Of a DNA stretch of 49,275 bases, positions 20,143 to 27,693 are shown piece after piece. The stretch comes from Sulfuritalea sp. (GTDB lineage Bacteria > Pseudomonadota > Gammaproteobacteria > Burkholderiales > Rhodocyclaceae). Position 1 is the stretch's first letter; every line of letters starts with the position of its first letter. The stretch is from positions 1-49,275 of the forward strand of contig JAIPCF010000012.1 of NCBI GenBank assembly GCA_021738385.1, read 5' to 3'. The notes below the pieces were generated by a model. It was not told the origin of the DNA. It saw only the letters and a list, made by a program, of their open reading frames with translations, and did no database searches. The position numbers and the translations under genes are program-made.

Positions 20143-20194
20143 GTAATCGAAGTAGGGTCAAATTCGGCTACTGCGTAAACGGACGAGGCGGGCT

Positions 20195-21010
20195 ATGCGG
20201 CATGAAGCGGGTGTGGATATCGGGATACACAATAGCTACAGCGCATTCCGTTGGGCGGAGGGTGCCGCAACCTTGTCGAAAGAGATCGTGGCAGAAGAGG
20301 TTCCTGTTGCTTTGGTCTATAACGGCATATCCCACGCCGTGATGTTGGCCACACCGCAGCATCTGGAGGACTTTGCGCTGGGATTCAGCCTCAGCGAATG
20401 CATCGTTGGCCGGTCAGGCGAAATCCATGATTTGGAGGTCATCGAGCAGTCCAACGGGATCGAAGTGCACATGCAGCTTTCGGGCGAGCGTGCCCATGCG
20501 CTTAAATTGCATCGGCGTTCGCTGGCAGGGCGCACCGGGTGCGGCCTGTGCGGCACTGAAAGTCTCGACCAATTGGCTAAACGGGCAGCAACTGTCAGTT
20601 CGGCGGCGGTGTTGAGCGAAGGTGCATTGCCGCGCGCTTTGTCTGCATTGGTTGAAATGCAGTCCTTGTTTCATGTAACGGGCGCGGTTCACGCCGCGGC
20701 CTGGTGTGACATTAATGGTGGCGTCAAACTGCTACGCGAGGATGTCGGGCGCCACAATGCGCTCGACAAGATCATAGGATCGTTGATGACGCAGCGTATC
20801 GGATTCGAAAACGGCTTTGTTCTGATGACCAGTCGTGCCAGTTACGAAATTGTGCAGAAGGCGGCAGCCGTGGGTATTGCCGTAGTGGCGGCAGTGTCGG
20901 CGCCTACCGGTTTGGCGGTCAGAGTGGCGATTGAGTCCGGAGTCACTCTCATCGGATTTGTCAGAGGCGAGCGGCACTGCGTCTATTCGCATCCCGAACG
21001 CGTTCATTAA
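20195..21010 (+). CDS. fdhD: Formate dehydrogenase accessory sulfurtransferase FdhD
   Basis: A 271-residue FdhD homologue. In E. coli FdhD takes sulfur from IscS and sulfurates the molybdenum bis-MGD cofactor of formate dehydrogenase. The sulfur-relay cysteines are present as C116 and C119 in RTGCGLCGTESL. Other motifs are EDFALGFSLSECI, FHVTGAVHAAA and LREDVGRHNALDKI. It is the first gene of the pad operon, 27 bp before padB, and no formate dehydrogenase is nearby. It therefore probably matures PadB (inference). Confidence 0.93.
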   Translation: MRHEAGVDIGIHNSYSAFRWAEGAATLSKEIVAEEVPVALVYNGISHAVMLATPQHLEDFALGFSLSECIVGRSGEIHDLEVIEQSNGIEVHMQLSGERAHALKLHRRSLAGRTGCGLCGTESLDQLAKRAATVSSAAVLSEGALPRALSALVEMQSLFHVTGAVHAAAWCDINGGVKLLREDVGRHNALDKIIGSLMTQRIGFENGFVLMTSRASYEIVQKAAAVGIAVVAAVSAPTGLAVRVAIESGVTLIGFVRGERHCVYSHPERVH

Positions 21011-21037
21011 GCAAGGAAGCTGGTGAGGAAAATGACC

Positions 21038-23785
21038 ATGGAAGAAATTCAGTCGAAATCCGTCAAGCACGTGCCGACGTATTGCTATAACTGTGTTTCC
21101 GGTCCCGACTTCATGACGGTCAAGGTCGTCGATGGGGTTGCGACTGAGGTTGAGCCGAATTTTGCCGCTGAAGAAGTTCATCCGGCGCATGGAAAGCCGT
21201 GTGTCAAGGCTTATGGTCTGATACAAAAGACCTACAACCCCAATCGTATTTTGACGCCGATGAAGCGGACAAATCCGAAGAAGGGTCGCAATGAGGATCC
21301 GGGTTTTGTTCCAATATCCTGGGACGAGGCACTCGATACGATTGCAGAGAAACTCAAGGCGACCCGTGCCAAAGGCGTTCTGGACGAGACCGGTCTGCCG
21401 CGCGTGGCGGCGTCCTTCGGGCATGGCGGAACGCCTGCCATGTACATGGGAAGTTTCCCTGCTTTCCTGGCATCGTGGGGCCCAATTGATTTCAGTTTCG
21501 GTTCAGGTCAGGGCGTCAAGTGCGTCCATTCAGAGCACCTTTATGGTGAGTTCTGGCATCGCTCATTTACGGTCGCAGCGGATACCCCTTCAGCCCGTTA
21601 TGTAATTTCCCTGGGTGCCAACGTCGAGGTTTCCGGTGGCCCCTGTGCTGTGACGCGGCATGCCGATGCGCGTATTCGCGGTTATAAACGGGTTCAGGTC
21701 GAACCGCATCTTTCAGTGACGGGCGCATGTTCGGCAGAGTGGGTTCCTATTCGGCCGAAGACCGATCCTGCCTTCATGTTCGCCCTGATGCACGTGCTCC
21801 TGATTGAGCACAAAGAAGATGAGCTGGACGTTCCATTCTTGCGTGACAGAACTTCCTCGCCGTATCTGGTAGGTCCGGATGGCTTGTATCTGCGGGATGC
21901 GGAAAGCAGGAAGCCGCTGATCTGGGACTTGAATCAGGCGAAGGCCGTACCCCATGACACTGCCGGTGCGTTTCCAGCACTTTCCGGGCGCTTCCCCGTC
22001 AGCGGCGCCGTGAGTGTTGATGCGGATGATGCCTGCACCACCATGGGCGATGCCGAGGGGGTCACTGCATTCTCGAAACTCGTCGAGCATATTGAAAAGT
22101 ATTCACCGGAATGGGCATCGGGGATTTGCGATGTTCCAGCGGAGACGATTCGCCGTATAGCCAACGAATATCTTGAAGCGGCCAGCGTCGGCGAAACCAC
22201 AGTGATCGATGGCGTTACGCTGCCTCTAAGGCCGGTTGCGGTCGTATTAGGCAAATCAGTCAACAACGGCTGGGGCGCCTACGAATGCTGCTGGGCACGC
22301 ACCACGCTGGCGGTCCTGGTGGGGGCACTTGAAAATCCTGGTGGCACGGTGGGAACCACGGTGCGTCTGAATCGTCCCCATGACAATCGCCACACCAGCG
22401 TTGTGCCGGGCGAAGACGGCTTCATGGCACAGAAATTCAACCCGACCGACAAGGCCAGTTGGGTCGCCAAGCCCACCGGCCGTAACATGCACCGTACGCT
22501 GGTACCGATTGTGGGTAATACCGCATGGAGCCAGGCGCTCGGTCCGACGCAACTGGCTTGGATGTTCCAGCGTGAACAGCCCTCGCCGGATATGGCGAAG
22601 CCGACCTTGCCCGACGTCTGGTTCATCTATCGAACGAATCCGGCAATTTCGTTTTGGGATACGCCGACATTGGTCAAAACCATCTCGACCTTCCCGTTCA
22701 CGGTCGGGTTCGCCTATCTGCTGGATGAAACCAACTACATGGCTGATTTGTTGCTGCCCGAAGCGACGGATCTGGAGTCGGTACAGATGATCCGCGTTGG
22801 TGGTACCAAGTTCATGGAGCAGTTCTGGGACTCCAAAGGTGTGGCATTGCGTCAGCCCGTCGTCGCTGCTCAGGGTGACACGCGTGACTTCAGCTGGATC
22901 AGCACCGAGCTGGCCAAGCGTACCGGTTTGCTAGAGCCTTATAACGAAGCGATCAACCGTGGGGCCGCCGGCGTTTCGCCACTCAAGGGGGCGGACTACG
23001 ATTTCAGTCTGGATCCAACGAAGGAGCACGCACCGGAAGTTATCTGGGATGCCGTCTGTCGCGCTGCAACGACATCCTTGTCCAAAGGCAAGGAGACACA
23101 TGACCTGGAATGGTTCAAGGAGCACGGCTTCTACACCGTGCCGATGTCGCGACTGGAATGGTATCTGTCGCCGACCATGGAAAAGCAGGGTCTGCGCTAC
23201 GAACTTCCCTATCAGGAGCGGTTGCTACGCGTCGGCCGGGAACTCGGCAATCGTTTGCATGAACACAAAATGACATGGTGGGACGAGCAGCTATCCGAGT
23301 ACGCTGCACTGCCGGAATGGCACGATGTACCCGGGCGCTGGGACGCTGCGCTGGTGAATTCCGGGGCCAAGGTTGAGGACTATCCACTGTGGTTGCTGGC
23401 CACCAAGAGCATGCAGTACCACGCCGGCGGCAATGTAGGCATTGAGCTGATGAGGGAGGTCTCGATGAATATCCGTGGCCATTCCGGAGTCATCATCAAT
23501 GCAACAACTGCTGCACGCTACGGTATCGCCGATGGCGACAAGGTCGAAATTCGGTCACATATCGGTTCAACATTTGGTGCTGCGGTTCTCGCGCAGGGCG
23601 TGCGGCCCGATACCCTGGTTATCCTCGGACAGTTTGATCATTGGGCGCAAGCCTTTGCCAAGGATCTCGGCATGCCCAGCCTGAATACCATAGCGCCGAT
23701 GTCGATTGAGCTGACCGATGCGACCGGCTCGGGATCGGATATTGTCAAGGTGCAACTGCACAAAGTTGAAGGAGTGTCAGCATGA
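21038..23785 (+). CDS. padB: Phenylacetyl-CoA:acceptor oxidoreductase, molybdopterin catalytic subunit PadB
   Basis: A 915-residue DMSO-reductase-superfamily enzyme, the large subunit of the complex that oxidises phenylacetyl-CoA to phenylglyoxylate with quinone as acceptor. The N-terminal Fe-S segment is CYNCVSGPDF with a later GKPCVKAYG, so the third of the usual four cysteines is absent. Mo-cofactor segments include GHGGTPAMYMGSFPAF, GANVEVSGGP and the C-terminal molybdopterin-binding domain (VEIRSHIGS, VILGQFDHW). K-C-V-H near residue 160 is a candidate Mo-ligand region. No Tat signal is seen, so it should face the cytoplasm. ATG at 21038 has GAGGAA at good spacing; 21032 and a GTG at 21023 are possible. 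Overlaps padC by ATGA. Confidence 0.9.
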   Translation: MEEIQSKSVKHVPTYCYNCVSGPDFMTVKVVDGVATEVEPNFAAEEVHPAHGKPCVKAYGLIQKTYNPNRILTPMKRTNPKKGRNEDPGFVPISWDEALDTIAEKLKATRAKGVLDETGLPRVAASFGHGGTPAMYMGSFPAFLASWGPIDFSFGSGQGVKCVHSEHLYGEFWHRSFTVAADTPSARYVISLGANVEVSGGPCAVTRHADARIRGYKRVQVEPHLSVTGACSAEWVPIRPKTDPAFMFALMHVLLIEHKEDELDVPFLRDRTSSPYLVGPDGLYLRDAESRKPLIWDLNQAKAVPHDTAGAFPALSGRFPVSGAVSVDADDACTTMGDAEGVTAFSKLVEHIEKYSPEWASGICDVPAETIRRIANEYLEAASVGETTVIDGVTLPLRPVAVVLGKSVNNGWGAYECCWARTTLAVLVGALENPGGTVGTTVRLNRPHDNRHTSVVPGEDGFMAQKFNPTDKASWVAKPTGRNMHRTLVPIVGNTAWSQALGPTQLAWMFQREQPSPDMAKPTLPDVWFIYRTNPAISFWDTPTLVKTISTFPFTVGFAYLLDETNYMADLLLPEATDLESVQMIRVGGTKFMEQFWDSKGVALRQPVVAAQGDTRDFSWISTELAKRTGLLEPYNEAINRGAAGVSPLKGADYDFSLDPTKEHAPEVIWDAVCRAATTSLSKGKETHDLEWFKEHGFYTVPMSRLEWYLSPTMEKQGLRYELPYQERLLRVGRELGNRLHEHKMTWWDEQLSEYAALPEWHDVPGRWDAALVNSGAKVEDYPLWLLATKSMQYHAGGNVGIELMREVSMNIRGHSGVIINATTAARYGIADGDKVEIRSHIGSTFGAAVLAQGVRPDTLVILGQFDHWAQAFAKDLGMPSLNTIAPMSIELTDATGSGSDIVKVQLHKVEGVSA

Positions 23786-24429
23786 CACGCTATGTGATGA
23801 GCATTGATCTGCGTCGTTGTGTTGGCTGCCAAACCTGCACCGCTGCCTGCAAGCACGCCAATGCGACGCCCCCCGGGATTCAATGGAGGCGGGTGCTTGA
23901 TCTGGAGACGGGCGAGTTTCCGAATGTCAGCCGGACGTTTCTACCCATGGCCTGCATGCACTGCGCCAATCCACCCTGCGAAGAGGTTTGTCCGACCAAG
24001 GCGACGACCAAGCGCGCCGATGGCCTGGTGGCGATTGACTACGACCTGTGTATTGGTTGTGCCAACTGCGTAATGGCCTGTCCCTACGATGCGCGCTCGA
24101 TTGTTCATGCCGCGCACTACGCCTATGACGATGCGGCCATGCCCTCGGAGGCGGCGCGCTTCGATCCGGCGCGCGTTGCGGTGTCGATGAAATGCAGCTT
24201 CTGCAAGGATCGCATTGATGAAGCGTCAGTTACCGGGCGGATACCCGGTATCCATCCGGAAGTGACCCCGGCTTGCGTAAATTCATGTATTTCAGGTGCG
24301 ATGGAGTTTGGCGATATCGAGGATCCGGAAAGCAACGTCAGCCGGCTATTGGATGAAACGCAGCACTACCGCATGCACGAAGAGCTCGGCACCGAGCCCG
24401 GCGTGTATTACATATGGGATAAGTCATGA
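23782..24429 (+). CDS. padC: Phenylacetyl-CoA:acceptor oxidoreductase, Fe-S subunit PadC
   Basis: A 215-residue electron-transfer subunit of the DmsB/NrfC type with four [4Fe-4S] cysteine groups: CVGCQTCTAACKH, CMHCANPPCEEVCPTKA, CIGCANCVMACPY, and CSFCKDRI with the distant ACVNSC. It should pass electrons from PadB to PadD. No signal peptide is present, fitting a cytoplasmic complex. ATGA overlaps join it to padB and padD. Confidence 0.92.
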   Translation: MTRYVMSIDLRRCVGCQTCTAACKHANATPPGIQWRRVLDLETGEFPNVSRTFLPMACMHCANPPCEEVCPTKATTKRADGLVAIDYDLCIGCANCVMACPYDARSIVHAAHYAYDDAAMPSEAARFDPARVAVSMKCSFCKDRIDEASVTGRIPGIHPEVTPACVNSCISGAMEFGDIEDPESNVSRLLDETQHYRMHEELGTEPGVYYIWDKS

Positions 24430-25334
24430 AAAAACTGACCAAGAAATCAGCGGATCTGCTGTCTCCAAAACAGCAGCGAAACTGGGATTGGCGTGCAGCT
24501 GCAAATTTCATTGCCGGTGGCGCGGGGGGCAGCTTGCTGCTATGGACAGCGCTTGCCGGCTTTTCTTCCGGCGCGACGCGGATGGCGATTCTGCTTGGTC
24601 TGATGCTGATTGGCGCCGGGCTGACCTGCGTCTGGTTCGAGATCGGCCGGCCGTGGCGTGCGCTCAATGTTTACAAGCACGTTGCGACATCCTGGATGAC
24701 GCGCGAGGCCATGGTTGCTGCGGTACTTTTCCCGGTTGGGGGTTTGGCGCTGCTTACCGCTGCGCCATGGCTGGTCGTCGTGGTGGGCGCATTGGGCGCG
24801 GCCTTTCTGTATACCCAGGCTCGAATTCTGGCGGCCAACAAGGGCATACCGACCTGGCGCCATCCACGCAGCATTTCGCTAATGGTATCTACCGGCCTCG
24901 CGGAAGGCATCGGCTTCCTGATTTGTGTCGCGTCGCTTTCATCCCAGATGATAGGAACGTGGGGTCTTGTCGGTGCCATTGCATTGATCGCCGTTCGAGC
25001 ATATTTCTGGAAGTCCTATCTTGGAGGGCTGCATGCCGATGGCGCGCCCGATGGAGCTTTGAGCGTATTGAACGGGTTTGACGGGCGATTTTTGATGTTT
25101 GGCCACGTTCTGCCGGTTGTTGCTATCGTAGCGACGCTGGTTGGGATGCCGGCTCAGTCCGGTGTGTTGTTTGTTGCAGGAATCCTGATGGTTGCCGCTG
25201 GCTGGACGATGAAATTTACTTTGGTCCTGCGCGCTGCTTTTACGCAGGGACTGGCTCTAAGGCATTTACCGGTACGCGGCTGTGGTGTGGCCGGAGCTGC
25301 CGCCAAACCGGGCTGGACAATGACCGGCACCTAG
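24426..25334 (+). CDS. padD: Phenylacetyl-CoA:acceptor oxidoreductase, membrane anchor PadD
   Basis: A 302-residue DmsC/NrfD-like integral membrane protein with about eight hydrophobic segments (for example MAILLGLMLIGAGLTCVWF and AAPWLVVVVGALGAAFLY). It anchors PadBC and probably passes electrons to the quinone pool. The conserved DmsC-type stretch FEIGRPWRALNVYKH is visible. The start overlaps padC by ATGA. A 71-bp gap separates it from padE. Confidence 0.88.
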   Translation: MKKLTKKSADLLSPKQQRNWDWRAAANFIAGGAGGSLLLWTALAGFSSGATRMAILLGLMLIGAGLTCVWFEIGRPWRALNVYKHVATSWMTREAMVAAVLFPVGGLALLTAAPWLVVVVGALGAAFLYTQARILAANKGIPTWRHPRSISLMVSTGLAEGIGFLICVASLSSQMIGTWGLVGAIALIAVRAYFWKSYLGGLHADGAPDGALSVLNGFDGRFLMFGHVLPVVAIVATLVGMPAQSGVLFVAGILMVAAGWTMKFTLVLRAAFTQGLALRHLPVRGCGVAGAAAKPGWTMTGT

Positions 25335-25405
25335 ACCGGATAGTCAATTTCAGGGAATAACAACAAGATGGGGCAGTGCAGCCTCATCGGATCGAAGGAG
25401 GCAAG

Positions 25406-25978
25406 ATGTACGAAGTGCGCTTTCATGGCCGAGGCGGTCAGGGTGCCGTTACCGCGGCATCGATGCTCGCCGCTGCCCTGCTTGAAGAGGGTAAGTACGC
25501 GGTGTCTATCCCGTCTTTCGGATTCGAGCGACGCGGTGCGCCGGTGGTTTCTTTCCTTCGTTGCAGCGACAAGGTGATTCGTCAGTTGACCAACATTTAC
25601 ACGCCCGATTGCCTGATATGCGTCGACCCGACGCTGGCCAGGTCGGTTGATATTTTCAGCGGTCTCAAGCAGGGCGGCACTCTGGTGCAGGCAACACACA
25701 AGCCGCTGGCAGAGGTAATCATGGCCGATACAGTTGGTGTTGTGGGTTTGTGCAACGCTGTCAATATTGCGCTGGAAATATTCAAGCGTCCGATCACCAA
25801 TACCCTGATGCTGGGAGCGTTTGCGAAGACCACAGGAGTAGTATCTCTCGACGCGCTAAAGCGTTCGCTGGAACACTCCGACTTCCGCGATGCAGGACTC
25901 GCCCAGAACTTGCTTGCGCTTGAGCGCGGTTACGACGAAACGACAGTGCACACCATCGAGCGGAGGGTTGCAGCATGA
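25406..25978 (+). CDS. padE: Phenylglyoxylate dehydrogenase gamma subunit PadE
   Basis: A 190-residue 2-oxoacid:acceptor oxidoreductase gamma subunit. The family motif FHGRGGQGAVTAASMLAAA is at the N-terminus, followed by PSFGFERRGAPVVSF. It belongs to the NAD- and CoA-dependent enzyme that decarboxylates phenylglyoxylate to benzoyl-CoA. The ATG at 25406 follows AAGGAGG and gives a normal MYEVRFHGRGG start; ten extra upstream codons in frame are unlikely. It overlaps padF by ATGA. Confidence 0.92.
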   Translation: MYEVRFHGRGGQGAVTAASMLAAALLEEGKYAVSIPSFGFERRGAPVVSFLRCSDKVIRQLTNIYTPDCLICVDPTLARSVDIFSGLKQGGTLVQATHKPLAEVIMADTVGVVGLCNAVNIALEIFKRPITNTLMLGAFAKTTGVVSLDALKRSLEHSDFRDAGLAQNLLALERGYDETTVHTIERRVAA

Positions 25979-26274
25979 GTCGGCATACCAGTTATCCATT
26001 GTTTGATCTGGTCAAGGCCAATGTCCCGGATGACTTGTGTCCAGTTGCCACCGATGTCAGTCCCATGCTTCCGGGTGACTGGCGCAGCATGCGGCCGGTC
26101 GTTGATCGAGACAAGTGCGTCAAATGTGCTGTGTGCTGGTTGTACTGTCCGGTGCAATGCGTCGAGGAAAAGGCGGCGTGGTTCGACTTCAACATGGCGA
26201 CCTGCAAGGGCTGCGGAATTTGCGCCAACGAGTGCCCGCAGCGTGCAATCACCATGATTCCGGAGGCGACATGA
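25975..26274 (+). CDS. padF: Phenylglyoxylate dehydrogenase delta (ferredoxin) subunit PadF
   Basis: A 99-residue ferredoxin subunit with two [4Fe-4S] motifs, KCVKCAVCWLYCPVQCV and TCKGCGICANECPQRA, as in 2-oxoacid oxidoreductase delta subunits. It passes electrons from the TPP site towards the FAD subunit. It overlaps padE. Its TGA (26272-26274) lies inside an ATGA that starts a small repeat-peptide reading frame, where padG would be expected to start directly. Confidence 0.92.
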   Translation: MSRHTSYPLFDLVKANVPDDLCPVATDVSPMLPGDWRSMRPVVDRDKCVKCAVCWLYCPVQCVEEKAAWFDFNMATCKGCGICANECPQRAITMIPEAT

Positions 26275-26429
26275 GTGCCGGCCGCCGTCACTTGCCTGCG
26301 CCGCGCAATCCCAGGTGCGCAGAGCACACCATCGCCGAGTTTCAGCGCCGTGTTGCTAGCGCCGAGTTTCAACGCCGTATCACCATCGCCGAGTTTTTCA
26401 GCTGCATTCAGCTTCCGGAGGCATCATGA
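26271..26429 (+). CDS. Small repeat-peptide reading frame between padF and padG (52 aa)
   Basis: The frame starts at the ATG overlapping the padF stop and ends at the TGA overlapping the padG start, so both junctions are ATGA couplings. CGGAGG lies 4 bases before its ATG. The peptide is short, has no recognised domain, and contains a nine-residue repeat: IAEFQRRVA, SAEFQRRIT, IAEFF. It may have no function beyond keeping translation coupled across the insert. Whether the peptide is made or stable cannot be told. Confidence 0.4.
   Translation: MSAGRRHLPAPRNPRCAEHTIAEFQRRVASAEFQRRITIAEFFSCIQLPEAS
26331..26405 (+). repeat. 27-bp tandem repeat, 2.8 units
   Basis: Unit 1 (26331-26357) and unit 2 (26358-26384) agree at about 21 of 27 bases; a partial third (26385-26405) follows. 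Each begins with A-T/G-CGCCGAGTTT. The unit length is nine codons, so the reading frame repeats as AEFQRR. The same motif (CGCCGTGTT-N2-AGCGCCGA-TTT) is seen inverted near 34900-34923. Confidence 0.65.
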
Positions 26430-27685
26430 CGACAGCCACTCTTGAAACGCCAACTCAGGCCTCGCCAGCTAAACAAAAAGTCATTCTTTGTGAGGGCAAC
26501 GAAGCCGCGGCCCTGGCGGTTGCTTTGGCGCGCCCGGACATGGTGGCCGTGTATCCCATAACGCCTCAGTCCTCATTGGTCGAGCACGTCGCTGCGCTGA
26601 TTGCCGACGGCCGCATGGATGCCGACATCGTCGATGCCGAGGGCGAGCATTCGGTATTGTCCGTGCTGCAGGGCGGGGCGCTGGCCGGTGCGCGAACGTA
26701 TACCGCGACCTGCGGACCGGGTTTGGCATTCATGTTCGAGCCGTACTTTCGCACCTCCGGTATGCGGCTGCCCATCGTCATGTCCATCGTCACCCGCGAT
26801 GGCATTACGCCCCAATCGGTTTGGGGCGGTCATCAGGATGCAATGACGGTGCGCGAAGTCGGCTGGGTACAGGTGTATTGCGAAACCGTGCAGGAGGTGC
26901 TCGACACCACCGTCATGGCGTTCAAGATTGCAGAGCATCACGACGTGATGCTGCCGGTCAATGTCTGCCTCGATGGCAACTACCTTTCCTACGGCACCTC
27001 ACGCGTCGAACTGCCCGATCAGGCTGAAGTCGACGCGTTCATGGGCGTGAAGGATGTCAACTGGCACGTAGCGCTTGACCCGCACCGGCCTATGGCGGTG
27101 GATCCACTCACTGGTGGCACCACCGGCAAAGGACCGTCGACCTTTGTTCGTTATCGCAAAGGACAGTGCCGCGGAATGCAAAATTCGCTGCGCGTCATCG
27201 AGGAGGTGCATGAAGAATGGGCGCAACGCTTCGGTCGCAGTTTCGCCCCGTTGGTCGAGGAATACCGATTGGATGACGCGGACTACGCAATCATGACTCT
27301 GGGCAGTATGACCGGCGCCGCCAAGGACGCGATTGACGAAGCGCGAGATGCCGGCAAGCGAGTCGGACTGATCAAGATAAAAACTTTCAGTCCATTCCCT
27401 GTCGAGGCTTTGCTCAAATCCCTGAAGAAAATTCGAGCGCTGGGTGTGGTCGATCGTTCCGTAGGCTTCCGCTGGAATTGCGGGCCGATGTATCAGGAGA
27501 CCATGGGCGTGCTCTATCGTCACGTGACCGCAACCGGTTCCAGTCTGCCGTCAATGAGTTTCATCGGTGGTCTGGCCGGTGCCGACATCACCGTTGGACA
27601 TTTCCATCGCGTCATTGAAGCGACGGAAAGCTTGCTAACCAAGCCTGCGCCTATCGAGCCAGTCTGGCTTAACGAGCGCGATTAG
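26426..27685 (+). CDS. padG: Phenylglyoxylate dehydrogenase alpha subunit PadG
   Basis: A 419-residue pyruvate:ferredoxin-oxidoreductase-like alpha subunit (PFOR domains I and II). Motifs include VAVYPITPQSSLVEH, AEGEHSVLSVLQGGALAGA, TATCGPGLAFMFEPYF and SVWGGHQDAMTVREVGW. Together with PadI it forms the substrate/TPP site for phenylglyoxylate. The start overlaps the stop of the small insert-encoded frame, with CGGAGG 5 bases upstream. Confidence 0.93.
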   Translation: MTTATLETPTQASPAKQKVILCEGNEAAALAVALARPDMVAVYPITPQSSLVEHVAALIADGRMDADIVDAEGEHSVLSVLQGGALAGARTYTATCGPGLAFMFEPYFRTSGMRLPIVMSIVTRDGITPQSVWGGHQDAMTVREVGWVQVYCETVQEVLDTTVMAFKIAEHHDVMLPVNVCLDGNYLSYGTSRVELPDQAEVDAFMGVKDVNWHVALDPHRPMAVDPLTGGTTGKGPSTFVRYRKGQCRGMQNSLRVIEEVHEEWAQRFGRSFAPLVEEYRLDDADYAIMTLGSMTGAAKDAIDEARDAGKRVGLIKIKTFSPFPVEALLKSLKKIRALGVVDRSVGFRWNCGPMYQETMGVLYRHVTATGSSLPSMSFIGGLAGADITVGHFHRVIEATESLLTKPAPIEPVWLNERD

Positions 27686-27693
27686 GGGAAGTC

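Larger units (their letters stand above)
26258..26429 (+). mobile_element. Repeat-bearing insert in the padF-padG junction, with duplicated flanks
   Basis: The 17-base junction TTCCGGAGGCGACATGA (26258-26274) recurs as TTCCGGAGGCATCATGA (26413-26429), 15 of 17 identical, exactly 155 bp apart. Each copy holds a Shine-Dalgarno and an ATGA stop/start overlap. Between them lie about 138 bp: a 57-bp segment homologous to the dispersed repeat at 11377-11438, then 27-bp tandem units. This is what an insertion with target duplication, or a slipped duplication carrying repeat DNA, would leave. No transposase is encoded. Other pad junctions (B/C, C/D, E/F) are simple ATGA overlaps. Confidence 0.55.

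Noticed and set aside
26331-26405. Possible CRISPR-like array from 27-bp repeats
   Set aside because: Units are directly adjacent without spacers, only about 78% alike, and there are under three copies. It is a simple tandem repeat.
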